Assembly: GCF_045278715.1 (NCBI RefSeq) | Contig: NZ_CP136420.1 | Location: 806,001 to 870,000, forward strand | DNA: 64,000 nt | Direction: 5' to 3' | DNA from: Neomoorella carbonis | GTDB lineage: Bacteria > Bacillota > DSM-521 > Neomoorellales > Neomoorellaceae | Shown here: piece by piece, positions 40,899 through 49,615 of the stretch | How positions within the stretch are numbered: the stretch's first letter is position 1 | Layout: every line of letters starts with the position of its first letter | Translations under genes and position numbers: made by a program | Notes under the pieces: generated by a model | What the model saw: the letters and a program-made list of their open reading frames with translations, nothing else | What the model was told of the DNA's origin: nothing | Databases searched by the model: none

Positions 40899-41154
40899 TG
40901 CCTGCCCTGGCCAATTTTGGCCGGGGTATTTTTTGTGCGCCACTGCCGGTCTGCACCGGCCGGCGCCGCCGGAAGAATTTCCCCTCATTGTTGGTCCTGA
41001 AGTGGCGGCCAGGCTCAAGGTGATCAGCCATGACGCCTTTGCTTCTGGTATCCTGCAGCAGGTAGGTGTTTCCTCCCGGGGGACGCCCATCTGGCTCCAC
41101 CGTCACTACCTGGAGGCCGGCGTGGAAGTTATCATCCTTATGGAGGGAGGTTAG
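40885..41154 (+). CDS. Conserved-looking small protein, unknown
   Basis: 89 residues from ATG 40885, overlapping the kinase stop. The stretch FPLIVGPEVAARLKVISHDA looks like a globular domain and the C-terminus ends EAGVEVIILMEGG. No signal peptide or membrane helix. It lies between the ROK kinase and the methyltransferase gene in the same direction. Not recognised; coding potential is judged from codon use and position only. Confidence 0.5.
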   Translation: MNIFNACPGQFWPGYFLCATAGLHRPAPPEEFPLIVGPEVAARLKVISHDAFASGILQQVGVSSRGTPIWLHRHYLEAGVEVIILMEGG

Positions 41155-41219
41155 AGAAGGAAAAGGCCGCCCGGCGGCGAATTAACCTGGGAGTACCTTA
41201 TGCAAAAAGGAGAATACGC

Positions 41220-42284
41220 ATGCCTTTACCTGGTAACTTCTGGGCGGCTGGTATAGGCAGCCTGCCCTATCAGGAGCCCGGGCCGGCCCTGGAACTCATC
41301 TTTAAGAATATGCCCCTGATACCCCACTGGCCCCAGTTACCCCGGCGGGGGCATCAGGAGCACTTTGTTTACCAGAGCCTGTCCCCCCTGGTGCGCCTGG
41401 GATTGATTAAAGACGACCCCGGCAAGATGCCGGTATTTACCGATGCCAGCCCTGATTGGGCCGCTAAGCTTACGGCCTTTTACAGCCTTTACCTGGAGGC
41501 GGAAGCCGGGAGCGAAGAAGCCCTGGCGGCCTTTGCCATTCCCCGGGAAGCCGGGACCGGCTTTTATGCCCTGGTGGCATACCTGGAACAGAAAGGTACC
41601 GGCAAAGCCCGCTATCTCAAAGGCCAGGTAGCCGGTCCGATAACTGCCGGCCTTTACTTAAGCAGCAGCTCCGGGCGCAGCGCCTTTTATGACCATCAGT
41701 TAAGGGACCTCATCGTTAAGACCACGGCCATGCAGGCATGCTGGCAGGCCCGGGAACTGGGACGCTTCGGCCTGCCGGTGCTGGTATTCGTCGATGATCC
41801 GGCCCTGGCCGCCTACGGTACTTCCACCCATGTGGCTTTACAGCGAGATGAACTGGTGGAGGCCCTGGCCGGTGTAGTAGAGGGCATCAGGGCCGGGGGC
41901 GGCTTGCCCGGTGCCCATTCCTGCAGCGGGGTGGAATGGCCCGTCTTTTTCGAGGCCGGCTACCAGGTTTTAAGCTTTGACGCTTACAATTACTTTACCT
42001 CCCTCCAGGTTTTTGCCTCCGATGTGGCCGCTTTCCTGGAGCGGGACGGTGTGCTGGCCTGGGGGATTGTGCCTACCTATGAACAGGCCTGGCAGGAAAC
42101 GCCGGCCAGCCTGGTTGCCAGGCTGCAGGGGGCAATTGAGGAGCTGGCCCGGAAAGGTGTGGACCGGGAGCGCCTTTACCACCAGGCCCTGGTGACCCCG
42201 GCCTGTGGCACTGGCGTGCTGGAAGTGCGCCTTGGCGAGCACATTTACAAGTTAACGGCCGAAGTGGCAGGACTTATGGCCTGA
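41220..42284 (+). CDS. Core-MetE-like methyltransferase (UROD/MetE superfamily)
   Basis: 354 residues, half the length of cobalamin-independent methionine synthase and corresponding to its C-terminal catalytic barrel only. Zinc ligands of the type His-x-Cys and Cys are visible in PGAHSCSGVEW (about 225) and TPACGTGVLEV (about 325). Short core-MetE proteins in anaerobes are thought to methylate homocysteine from a corrinoid protein rather than from folate; whether this one does is inference. GGAGAA precedes the ATG at 41220. Confidence 0.78.
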   Translation: MPLPGNFWAAGIGSLPYQEPGPALELIFKNMPLIPHWPQLPRRGHQEHFVYQSLSPLVRLGLIKDDPGKMPVFTDASPDWAAKLTAFYSLYLEAEAGSEEALAAFAIPREAGTGFYALVAYLEQKGTGKARYLKGQVAGPITAGLYLSSSSGRSAFYDHQLRDLIVKTTAMQACWQARELGRFGLPVLVFVDDPALAAYGTSTHVALQRDELVEALAGVVEGIRAGGGLPGAHSCSGVEWPVFFEAGYQVLSFDAYNYFTSLQVFASDVAAFLERDGVLAWGIVPTYEQAWQETPASLVARLQGAIEELARKGVDRERLYHQALVTPACGTGVLEVRLGEHIYKLTAEVAGLMA

Positions 42285-42353
42285 TGGCTCCCTGGGCTTG
42301 GAGCCGCAAAAGAAAGCTTTCTCCCGAAAAACGGCGAAAATATGTTCTATAGC

Positions 42354-42390
42354 AGAAAAACTCTCCATTCGTGAGGGTTTTTCTTTTTCT
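42354..42390 (+). terminator. Putative terminator upstream of mraZ
   Basis: AGAAAAACTC ... GAGGGTTTTTCT, AT-rich stem followed by TTTTTCT, between the methyltransferase gene and the mraZ promoter region. Confidence 0.5.
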
Positions 42391-42428
42391 GCAGCAGGAA
42401 TTTTTATCCTGGCAGCGAATATTATGTT

Positions 42429-42474
42429 GTGGTGTTAAGTGGGGCATTGTGGCATGAAGTGGTAGGAAAGTGGG
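42429..42474 (+). promoter_or_regulatory. MraZ-box array upstream of mraZ
   Basis: GTGG recurs at 42429, 42439, 42449, 42459 and 42470, a 10-bp period (last step 11). This is the layout of MraZ operators (direct GTGG-type repeats spaced by one helical turn) and lies directly before mraZ. It predicts autoregulation of the division/cell-wall cluster. Confidence 0.8.
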
Positions 42475-42915
42475 ATGCCGCCCGTGTTCATGGGGGAGTT
42501 CCAGCATACCATTGATGATAAAGGACGGCTGATTATCCCGGCGCGCTTCCGAGAGGAGCTGGGAGAAAAATTTGTAATCACCAAGGGCCTGGACAACTGT
42601 CTTTTCGTCTACCCCATGAGCGGCTGGGCGGAGATGGAACAGAAACTGCGCAGCCTGCCCTTTACGCGGGCTGATGCCCGTGCCTTTGTCCGCTTTTTCT
42701 TTTCCGGGGCCACGGAATGTGAGCTCGACCGCCAGGGGAGAATACTGCTACCGGCGAATTTACGGGAATACGCCCGCCTGGAAAGAGAAGTGGTCATTGT
42801 GGGCGTTGCCACGCGGGTAGAAATCTGGAGCCGCTCCCTGTGGGAGCAGTACTGCCAGGAAACGGCGGCCCAGTACGAGTCCCTGGCCGAAAAAATCGTC
42901 GACTTTGATATTTAG
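42475..42915 (+). CDS. mraZ: Transcriptional regulator MraZ
   Basis: 146 residues with two SpoVT/AbrB-type MraZ domains: GEFQHTIDDKGRLIIPARFR near the N-terminus and ECELDRQGRILLPANLREYA in the middle. MraZ rings bind the repeats just upstream and regulate the division and cell-wall (dcw) operon. ATG at 42475 follows AGGAAAG; the family's usual MFMGE start corresponds to GTG 42484, an in-frame alternative. First gene of the dcw cluster. Confidence 0.95.
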   Translation: MPPVFMGEFQHTIDDKGRLIIPARFREELGEKFVITKGLDNCLFVYPMSGWAEMEQKLRSLPFTRADARAFVRFFFSGATECELDRQGRILLPANLREYARLEREVVIVGVATRVEIWSRSLWEQYCQETAAQYESLAEKIVDFDI

Positions 42916-42926
42916 GGGTGGCTGCT

Positions 42927-43883
42927 TTGCCCTATGCTCATCAGCCGGTGTTGCTGGCGGAAGTTGTACAGTTTCTTGACCCGCGGCCCGGGGAAATCTT
43001 TGTGGATGCCACCGTTGGCGGTGGCGGTCACAGCGCCGCCATTTTACCCCGCCTGCTTCCCGGCGGGCGTTTAATCGGGCTGGATCGCGATGCCGAGGCC
43101 ATTAACGCTGCCGGGGAGCGGCTGGCGCCCTTTGGAGGAGCCGTAGAACTGGTTCAAGCTAATTTCAAGGACCTGGCCAGGGTTTTACAAAGCAAGGGGA
43201 TCAAGGCCGTGGACGGCCTTCTCTTTGACCTGGGGGTATCATCCTATCAACTGGACAACCCGGAGCGTGGTTTTAGCTATCAGGTTGAAGCCCCCCTGGA
43301 TATGCGCATGGGCCGGGAGCAGGAGTTAACGGCGGCGACAGTTGTTAATACCTGGCCTGAAAGTAAACTGGCCCAGATTATCTGGGAGTACGGCGAAGAA
43401 CGCTGGGCCAGGCGTATAGCGGCCTTTATCGTAGCAGCCCGGCAAAAAGCACCCGTTACCACCACCACCCAGCTGGCAGCCATTATCAAGGCAGCAATTC
43501 CGGCCAGGGCGAGGAGGTCCGGACCTCATCCCGCCAAGCGGACCTTTCAAGCCCTCCGGATTGCCATTAATGGCGAACTGGATGCCCTGCAGGCGGCCAT
43601 GGAAAAATTGGAGCAAGTTTTAAATCCGGGTGGCCGGGTGGGGGTTATATCCTTTCATTCCCTGGAAGACAGGATAGTAAAAAAAACTTTCCAGCGTTTA
43701 AGCGGCCATTGCACCTGCCCGCCGGAATTGCCGCTTTGTATTTGTGGCAGGAAGCGAGTTTTAGAACCGGTTACGCGTAAAGCGGTAACTCCATCGGCGG
43801 CAGAAATCGCCGCCAATCCCAGGGCCCGCAGTGCGAAGCTCCGGGTGGCCCGAAGGGTTCTAAAGGAAAAGGATGGTGAATAA
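42927..43883 (+). CDS. rsmH: 16S rRNA m4C1402 methyltransferase RsmH (MraW)
   Basis: About 318 residues. The SAM-binding motif is FVDATVGGGGHSAAIL, with LFDLGVSSYQLDNPERGFSY and HPAKRTFQALRIAINGELDA further on, diagnostic of RsmH. It methylates N4 of C1402 in 16S rRNA. TTG at 42927 is spaced correctly from AGGGGTG (42914-42920); GTG at 42918 is also in frame. It follows mraZ as usual. Confidence 0.93.
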   Translation: MPYAHQPVLLAEVVQFLDPRPGEIFVDATVGGGGHSAAILPRLLPGGRLIGLDRDAEAINAAGERLAPFGGAVELVQANFKDLARVLQSKGIKAVDGLLFDLGVSSYQLDNPERGFSYQVEAPLDMRMGREQELTAATVVNTWPESKLAQIIWEYGEERWARRIAAFIVAARQKAPVTTTTQLAAIIKAAIPARARRSGPHPAKRTFQALRIAINGELDALQAAMEKLEQVLNPGGRVGVISFHSLEDRIVKKTFQRLSGHCTCPPELPLCICGRKRVLEPVTRKAVTPSAAEIAANPRARSAKLRVARRVLKEKDGE

Positions 43884-43886
43884 GCT

Positions 43887-44408
43887 ATGTTAGCAGCACC
43901 ACCGCAGGAACTCGCCTATAAAACAAGCGTGGCCCATAAGCAGGCAGCGGGAAGGAAAACGCCCCGACCGCGGGTGCAAAATAGGGCCAGGCAGAAAGTG
44001 ATGTTGCTGGGCCTTGTTTTGCTGGCCATCGGCATTGCCTTTGCTAAAACCTATCTGGCGGTACAGGTGGTAATAAAAGGATACGAACTGGAAGCCCTGA
44101 AACAAGAAATCAATACTATACAAAGGGAAAATGAAAGGCTACAATTAGAGGTGGCCCGCTTAAAAGCACCGGAGCGGATAGCTGCCGTGGCTACCACCCG
44201 GCTGGGGATGGTGGAACCGCGGGAGGGGCAGCTTTATTATGTTCCGCGGCAGGCCGGGCAGGGACAGCAGCTGCAAGTGGCAGCTGGAGAACCGGCCGGG
44301 AAAGGGGATGAAACAAAAACGCCTGTCCACCAGTCCTGGCTGGCAGCCATTTCCCGGGCTCTGCAAAACTGGTTGGAACCGGTACGTGTAGCCAGGGTTA
44401 ACAGTTAG
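43887..44408 (+). CDS. ftsL: Cell division protein FtsL-like
   Basis: 173 residues: a basic cytoplasmic N-terminus, one membrane helix (VMLLGLVLLAIGIAFAKTYL) and an extracytoplasmic leucine-zipper coiled coil (EALKQEINTIQRENERLQLE). This is the FtsL/DivIC layout and position. It forms a subcomplex with FtsQ (DivIB) and DivIC at the septum. Sequence is poorly conserved in the family, so context carries weight. Confidence 0.85.
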   Translation: MLAAPPQELAYKTSVAHKQAAGRKTPRPRVQNRARQKVMLLGLVLLAIGIAFAKTYLAVQVVIKGYELEALKQEINTIQRENERLQLEVARLKAPERIAAVATTRLGMVEPREGQLYYVPRQAGQGQQLQVAAGEPAGKGDETKTPVHQSWLAAISRALQNWLEPVRVARVNS

Positions 44409-44488
44409 CTTGCCCGGGGCCAGCTGACCAAAGCCGTTAAGTTTAAGTGCCGGGGCTACCGGCGGGCCGCCGGCGAGGGGCGAAGGGC

Positions 44489-46612
44489 ATGCAAACCAGC
44501 ATCAATGTACGTAAGCGTTTAGCTTTTGCTTTTTTTATTTTGGCACTGGGACTGGTAACGGTTTTATTCCGGCTGGCATGGTTGCAGTTCGTGCGGGGCG
44601 GGGAACTACAGCAAAAAGCCATCGAAAACCGCCTCAATCCCATGCCGGTAGCGGCCCAGCGGGGAGTTATTTACGACCGCAACCGGCATGAACTGGCCAT
44701 TAGTATAGCCACCGACTATATCGGGGCTTTTCCCTCAGAAATAAAGGATTCTGGTAAGGCTCAGGAAATTGCGGCTAAATTAGGGGCCATCTTGAATATC
44801 CCTCCCGAAAAAATTCTGGAAAAAATAACCCGCAACACGGGGTTTGAATTTGTCGACCGTCAAGTGGAATTTGATAAAGCCCAAAGAATTAAAGACTTGA
44901 AATTACCGGGGATTGAAGTGGTACCTGAGAGCCGGCGTTATTACCCCAACGGGGTACTAGCGGCCCATGTGCTGGGTTTTGCCGGTATCGACAACCAGGG
45001 CCTGGAAGGCCTCGAGGCCATGTACGATAAAGAACTGGCCGGGGAAGACGGCAAAATTGTCCTGGAATTTGATGCCCTGGGCCGTGAAATCCCCAGGGCC
45101 ACCCACCGTTATATACCACCGCAGAACGGCCACAGCCTTGTTCTTACCATTGACCAGACCATCCAGTATATTGCCGAGCGCGAACTTGACAAAATCATGG
45201 CCAGCCCTACCAGTCCTCGCAGGGCCAATATCATCGTCATGGACCCTAAAACGGGGGAAATCCTGGCCATGGCCAGCCGGCCGGCCTTTGATCCCAATAA
45301 TTATAGTAAATATCCCCGTACCCTCTGGGGCAACCCCCTGGTCCGGGATGCCTATGAACCGGGGTCGGCCTTTAAGATTATCACCGCCGCAGCAGCCCTG
45401 GAAGAAGGGGTTGTGAAACCGAATGACCGCTTTTTCGATCCCGGTTATATCAAAGTAGGGCCGGATACCATTAACTGCTGGCTGCCGGGGGGGCACGGCA
45501 GCGAGTCCTTTGCCGATGGGGTCAAAAACTCCTGCAACCCGGTCTTTGTCCAGGTGGCCCTGCGGCTGGAAGAGAAGAAAGCCGGCCTTTTTTATGATTA
45601 CATCAAGGCCTTTGGTTTCGGTGAACCCACAGGAATTGATTTAACCGGCGAGGGGACGGGGTTATTGATCCCCGAGAATGAACTGAAGCCCATAAACATT
45701 GCCACCATCGGTATCGGTCAGGGCATTGCCGTTACTCCCATCCAATTAATTACGGCCGTTGCGGCGGTGGCCAACGGCGGCCAGCTGATCCGTCCCCACC
45801 TGGTCAAGGAAATCCTGGACAATAAGGGTAATGTTATTAAAAAGTACGAGCCCGAAGTGGTACGCCGGGTCATCTCGCCGGCAACGGCCAGATTGCTCGG
45901 TGAAATGTTAGAAACCGTTGTCAGTGAAGGAACCGGGCGCAATGCCTATATTCCCGGCTACCGGGTGGGCGGTAAAACGGGTACGGCCCAGAAGGCCGGT
46001 CCCGGGGGTTATATGGAAGGAAAATACGTGGCCTCCTTCATTGGTTTTGCACCGGTTAATGACCCCCGCCTGGTGGCCCTGGTAACCATTGACGAGCCCA
46101 AAGGATATCCTTATTATGGTGGGACGGTGGCCGCCCCTATTTTCCAGCGGGTGGTCAGCGATGCCCTCCACTACCTCAAAGTACCGCCCCAGTATGACAG
46201 CGGGCATAAGGATCAGGAAAAGCCCCCGGCGCCGGTTACCGTACCCAATGTCGTCGGCCGCGACCTGGCTGCGGCCCGGGCTGAACTGGAGAAAGCCGGC
46301 CTGGCGGTACGGGTGGAAGGCAGCGGGGGACAGGTAATTGCCCAGGTGCCTAAAGGAGGAGCCGTCGTCCCGGCGGGAACCCATGTGATCCTGTACCTTC
46401 AGGGCGATCCCGCCAGGCCCCGGGTACCGGATGTTGCCGGCCTGCGGGTGAGCGAGGCGGCGGAAATCCTCGAAGCCTATGGCCTGAACCTGGTACCGGA
46501 AGGAACCGGTCAGGCGGCCGGGCAAGACCCTGCCCCGGGAACGGTGGTCTCCCCGGGAACGAAAGTAAAGGTCAAGTTCTTTGAACCATCCCAGGAAGTA
46601 CTGGGACCGTAG
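44489..46612 (+). CDS. spoVD: Class B penicillin-binding protein with two PASTA domains (SpoVD/PBP2B-like)
   Basis: About 707 residues: short cytoplasmic tail, membrane helix (LAFAFFILALGLVTVLFRLA), dimerisation domain, and a transpeptidase with SAFK (in YEPGSAFKIITAAAA), SCN (KNSCNPVF) and KTG (GGKTGTAQ). Two PASTA domains follow (VPNVVGRDLAAARAELEK and VPDVAGLRVSEAAEILEA). It crosslinks septal or spore-cortex peptidoglycan. With one PBP gene here, it could be the division PBP2B, SpoVD, or serve both roles. ATG at 44489 follows GGGGCGAAGGG. Confidence 0.9.
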   Translation: MQTSINVRKRLAFAFFILALGLVTVLFRLAWLQFVRGGELQQKAIENRLNPMPVAAQRGVIYDRNRHELAISIATDYIGAFPSEIKDSGKAQEIAAKLGAILNIPPEKILEKITRNTGFEFVDRQVEFDKAQRIKDLKLPGIEVVPESRRYYPNGVLAAHVLGFAGIDNQGLEGLEAMYDKELAGEDGKIVLEFDALGREIPRATHRYIPPQNGHSLVLTIDQTIQYIAERELDKIMASPTSPRRANIIVMDPKTGEILAMASRPAFDPNNYSKYPRTLWGNPLVRDAYEPGSAFKIITAAAALEEGVVKPNDRFFDPGYIKVGPDTINCWLPGGHGSESFADGVKNSCNPVFVQVALRLEEKKAGLFYDYIKAFGFGEPTGIDLTGEGTGLLIPENELKPINIATIGIGQGIAVTPIQLITAVAAVANGGQLIRPHLVKEILDNKGNVIKKYEPEVVRRVISPATARLLGEMLETVVSEGTGRNAYIPGYRVGGKTGTAQKAGPGGYMEGKYVASFIGFAPVNDPRLVALVTIDEPKGYPYYGGTVAAPIFQRVVSDALHYLKVPPQYDSGHKDQEKPPAPVTVPNVVGRDLAAARAELEKAGLAVRVEGSGGQVIAQVPKGGAVVPAGTHVILYLQGDPARPRVPDVAGLRVSEAAEILEAYGLNLVPEGTGQAAGQDPAPGTVVSPGTKVKVKFFEPSQEVLGP

Positions 46613-46618
46613 CATAAT

Positions 46619-46643
46619 AGCCCGGCGCTTGCGGCGCCGGGCT
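46619..46643 (+). terminator. GC-rich hairpin between spoVD and murE
   Basis: AGCCCGGCGC, loop TTGCG, GCGCCGGGCT: ten G/C-rich pairs, no T-run. May attenuate or protect mRNA rather than terminate. Confidence 0.5.
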
Positions 46644-46715
46644 AAACCATTGCAAGGTTAAATTACCAGTAGTTGGCAAGAATATAACTGATACTCATGG
46701 CACTCGAGGAGGAAC

Positions 46716-48224
46716 ATGCGGGCAGTGACCCTGGAGGAATTAGTAGCGGCAATAGATGTCATCGACCGCGGCGGCGATCAGCGGGTTTCCCTTACCGGGC
46801 TTCATTATGACTCCCGGCAGGTGCAGCCCGGTTTTCTTTTCGTAGCCATCAAAGGCTTTAAGACCGACGGTCACTTATATATAAAGGACGCCATGACTAA
46901 AGGCGCGGTAGCCGTCGTCCTCGAGGAGGAAGTGTCCCTGCCACCCGGGGTAGCCTGGGTGCGGGTAAAAAACAGCCGCCGCGCTTTAGGTATGCTTGCG
47001 GCCCGTTTTTACGGTTATCCCAGCCGGCGGTTGCGCCTCATCGGAGTAACCGGCACCAACGGCAAGACTACGACCACCCATCTGATCCAGGCCGCCCTGG
47101 AAGGCGCCGGCCGACCTACTGGCCTGCTGGGCACCATCGCCAACCGCCTGGGCGATCAGGTCTTACCGGCCGCCCACACCACCCCTGAGGCCCTTGACCT
47201 GCAGGCCCTTCTCCACCGCCTGGTTAACCTCGGGGCTCAGGGAGCAGTGATGGAGGTATCCTCCCATGCCCTGGCCCTGCACCGGGTGGGAGGGGCCGAG
47301 TTTGACGCGGCCGTTTTTACCAATTTGACCCAGGATCACCTGGACTTCCACCGGGATATGGAGGACTACTTTCAAACCAAAGCCGGGCTCTTCCAGGCCC
47401 TGGGCCAAGGCGTTAAAGGAGGACCGAAATACGCCGTCATCAACGGCGACGACCCCTATGGCGCCCGCTTAAAAACTTTGACCCCGGTGCCCGTGATTAC
47501 TTACGGTTGCAGTGCTGAATGCCAGGTCCGGGCCCGGGATATAAATTTGACAGCGGACGGTGCTACCTGCCGGGTGACCTGGCCGGCGGGAGAAACGGAA
47601 CTCAAACTCCAGCTCACCGGTCGTTTTAATATTTACAATGCCCTGGCGGCCTTTACTGTAGCCTGGCAGGAAGGCCTTGACCCCGCGACGATTGTGAAAA
47701 CTTTAGGGGGGGTCAGGGGTGTACCCGGCCGCCTGGAACAGGTGCGCCAGGGCCAGCCCTTCACTGTGGTCGTCGATTATGCCCATACCCCCGACGGCCT
47801 GGAGAATGTCCTCCAGGCGGCCCGCCAGGTAACCAGGGGGAACCTGATTGTCGTTTTCGGGTGCGGCGGCAACCGGGACCGGGGCAAACGCCCCCTGATG
47901 GGCAAAGCAGCCGCCAGATTAAGCGATTACTGCATTATTACGTCTGACAACCCCCGCGATGAAGATCCGGAGGCTATTATTGCTGATATTCTCCCCGGGG
48001 TAAAGGAGGTTCCCGGCGCCCGCTACCAGGTGGTGGCGGACCGGCGCCGGGCCATTGCCGCGGCCCTGGCGCGGGCCCGCGAGGGAGATATGGTGGTTAT
48101 TGCCGGCAAGGGGCATGAGACCTACCAGATCGTCAAGGGCCGGATCCTACCTTTTGACGATCGCCAGGTAGCCAGGGAAGAACTGGCGGCCCTGGGTTAT
48201 ACCGGGGAGGGAGCTTCATGTTAG
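46716..48224 (+). CDS. murE: UDP-MurNAc-tripeptide synthetase MurE
   Basis: 502 residues. ATP-binding motif GTNGKTTTTHLIQ, then VMEVSSHALALHRV, and the C-terminal DNPRDEDPEAI. The DNPR sequence is the meso-diaminopimelate-type specificity motif of MurE, so the third residue of the stem peptide is probably meso-DAP. ATG at 46716 follows GAGGAGGA. The stop overlaps murF by 7 bp. Confidence 0.95.
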   Translation: MRAVTLEELVAAIDVIDRGGDQRVSLTGLHYDSRQVQPGFLFVAIKGFKTDGHLYIKDAMTKGAVAVVLEEEVSLPPGVAWVRVKNSRRALGMLAARFYGYPSRRLRLIGVTGTNGKTTTTHLIQAALEGAGRPTGLLGTIANRLGDQVLPAAHTTPEALDLQALLHRLVNLGAQGAVMEVSSHALALHRVGGAEFDAAVFTNLTQDHLDFHRDMEDYFQTKAGLFQALGQGVKGGPKYAVINGDDPYGARLKTLTPVPVITYGCSAECQVRARDINLTADGATCRVTWPAGETELKLQLTGRFNIYNALAAFTVAWQEGLDPATIVKTLGGVRGVPGRLEQVRQGQPFTVVVDYAHTPDGLENVLQAARQVTRGNLIVVFGCGGNRDRGKRPLMGKAAARLSDYCIITSDNPRDEDPEAIIADILPGVKEVPGARYQVVADRRRAIAAALARAREGDMVVIAGKGHETYQIVKGRILPFDDRQVAREELAALGYTGEGASC

Positions 48225-49615
48225 TGGCCACAGCCGGAGAAATATGTGCCGCCGTCCAAGGACGGCTGATTTGCGGGGAAGAGACAACCACGGTCAGGGG
48301 GGTCAGCACCGACAGCCGAGCTATCAAGCCGGGGATGCTTTTTATCGCCCTAAAAGGGGAGCGCTTTAACGGCCACGATTTTATCGGGGCGGCCCTGACC
48401 GCCGGAGCGGCGGCGGCCATAGGGGAACACTTCCCGCCGGAAATAGCGGCCGGCCGGCACCCGGAACAGGCCCTGATCCAGGTGGAAGACACCCTCAAGG
48501 CCCTGCAACGGCTGGCCGCTTTCCACCGGCAGAAAAATTTTACCGGTCCCCTCATCGCCGTAACTGGCTCCAGCGGCAAAACCACGACCAAAAATCTGGT
48601 GGCCGCTGTGTTGAGTTCAGGGATGAAGGTTTTAAAGACCCCGGGCAATTTTAACAACGAGATCGGCCTGCCCCTGACCCTTTTGAGCCTTGCACCCGAA
48701 CATGAGGCCGCCGTGGTAGAGATGGCCATGCGGGGCCGGGGGGAAATTGCCGCCCTGTGTGCCATCGCCCGGCCAACCATGGGCATCATCACCAATATCG
48801 GTACGGCCCATCTGGAACGCCTGGGTTCAGTGGCCGGTATCGCTGCGGCAAAGGGGGAACTCCTGGCTGCCCTGCCCCCCGGAGGGGTGGCTATTTTAAA
48901 CGGCGACGACGAATGGTGCCGTAAGCTGGCAGCTACCTGTCCCTGCCGGGTAATCTTTTACGGTATCAGGAGCCAGGCGGATGTCATGGCCCGGGACATT
49001 ACCGCCCTGGGAGCGCAGGGCACGACCTTTACCGCCGTTTTTCCTGAAGCCGAGGTCCGGCTGCAAATACCGGTGCCGGGCCTGCATAATGTTTATGACA
49101 CCCTGGCCGCCCTGGCCGCCGGTTACACCTTAAACCTGGCTCCGGATACCATGACCGCGGGGCTGAAAAACTGGCCGACGGAAAACTTGCGCCAGGAGTT
49201 GCGGCCGGGACCGGGGGGGTGCCTGGTTTTTAACGATGCCTACAACGCCAATCCCGAATCCATGCAGGCCGCCCTCCAGGTTCTGGCCACCTTGCCGGGC
49301 CGCAAAGTGGCCGTCCTGGGGGATATGCGTGAACTGGGCCCCATGGCTCCGGCCCTCCACCGTGAAGTGGGCAGGTTTGCCGCTGGATTAGGCCTTTTTC
49401 GCCTGATTACCGTAGGGGAACTGGCCCGGGAAATAGCCGCGGGGGCAATGGCCGCCGGCATGCCGCCGGGACAGGTTTTCAGTTGCAACAATCACAGGGA
49501 AGCAGCAGGGCACCTGCTGGATCTAGGGGCCGGGGACGTCGTCCTGTTTAAGGGTTCGCGCCTGGCGGGCATGGAGCAGGTCCTGGCCTCCTGGGAGGGT
49601 GAGGCCGATGCCTGA
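48218..49615 (+). CDS. murF: UDP-MurNAc-pentapeptide synthetase MurF
   Basis: 465 residues. ATP motif GSSGKTTTKNLVAAVLS, nucleotide-sugar region KTPGNFNNEIGLPLTLL, and the DAYNANPESMQAAL and LGDMRELG motifs typical of MurF. It adds D-Ala-D-Ala to the muropeptide precursor. GGGGAGGGAG precedes the ATG. The stop overlaps mraY by 8 bp. Confidence 0.95.
   Translation: MLVATAGEICAAVQGRLICGEETTTVRGVSTDSRAIKPGMLFIALKGERFNGHDFIGAALTAGAAAAIGEHFPPEIAAGRHPEQALIQVEDTLKALQRLAAFHRQKNFTGPLIAVTGSSGKTTTKNLVAAVLSSGMKVLKTPGNFNNEIGLPLTLLSLAPEHEAAVVEMAMRGRGEIAALCAIARPTMGIITNIGTAHLERLGSVAGIAAAKGELLAALPPGGVAILNGDDEWCRKLAATCPCRVIFYGIRSQADVMARDITALGAQGTTFTAVFPEAEVRLQIPVPGLHNVYDTLAALAAGYTLNLAPDTMTAGLKNWPTENLRQELRPGPGGCLVFNDAYNANPESMQAALQVLATLPGRKVAVLGDMRELGPMAPALHREVGRFAAGLGLFRLITVGELAREIAAGAMAAGMPPGQVFSCNNHREAAGHLLDLGAGDVVLFKGSRLAGMEQVLASWEGEADA

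Noticed and set aside
42429..42474. Short periodic repeats as a possible CRISPR remnant
   Set aside because: The unit is 10 bp with no 25-40 bp repeat/spacer structure; MraZ operators explain it.
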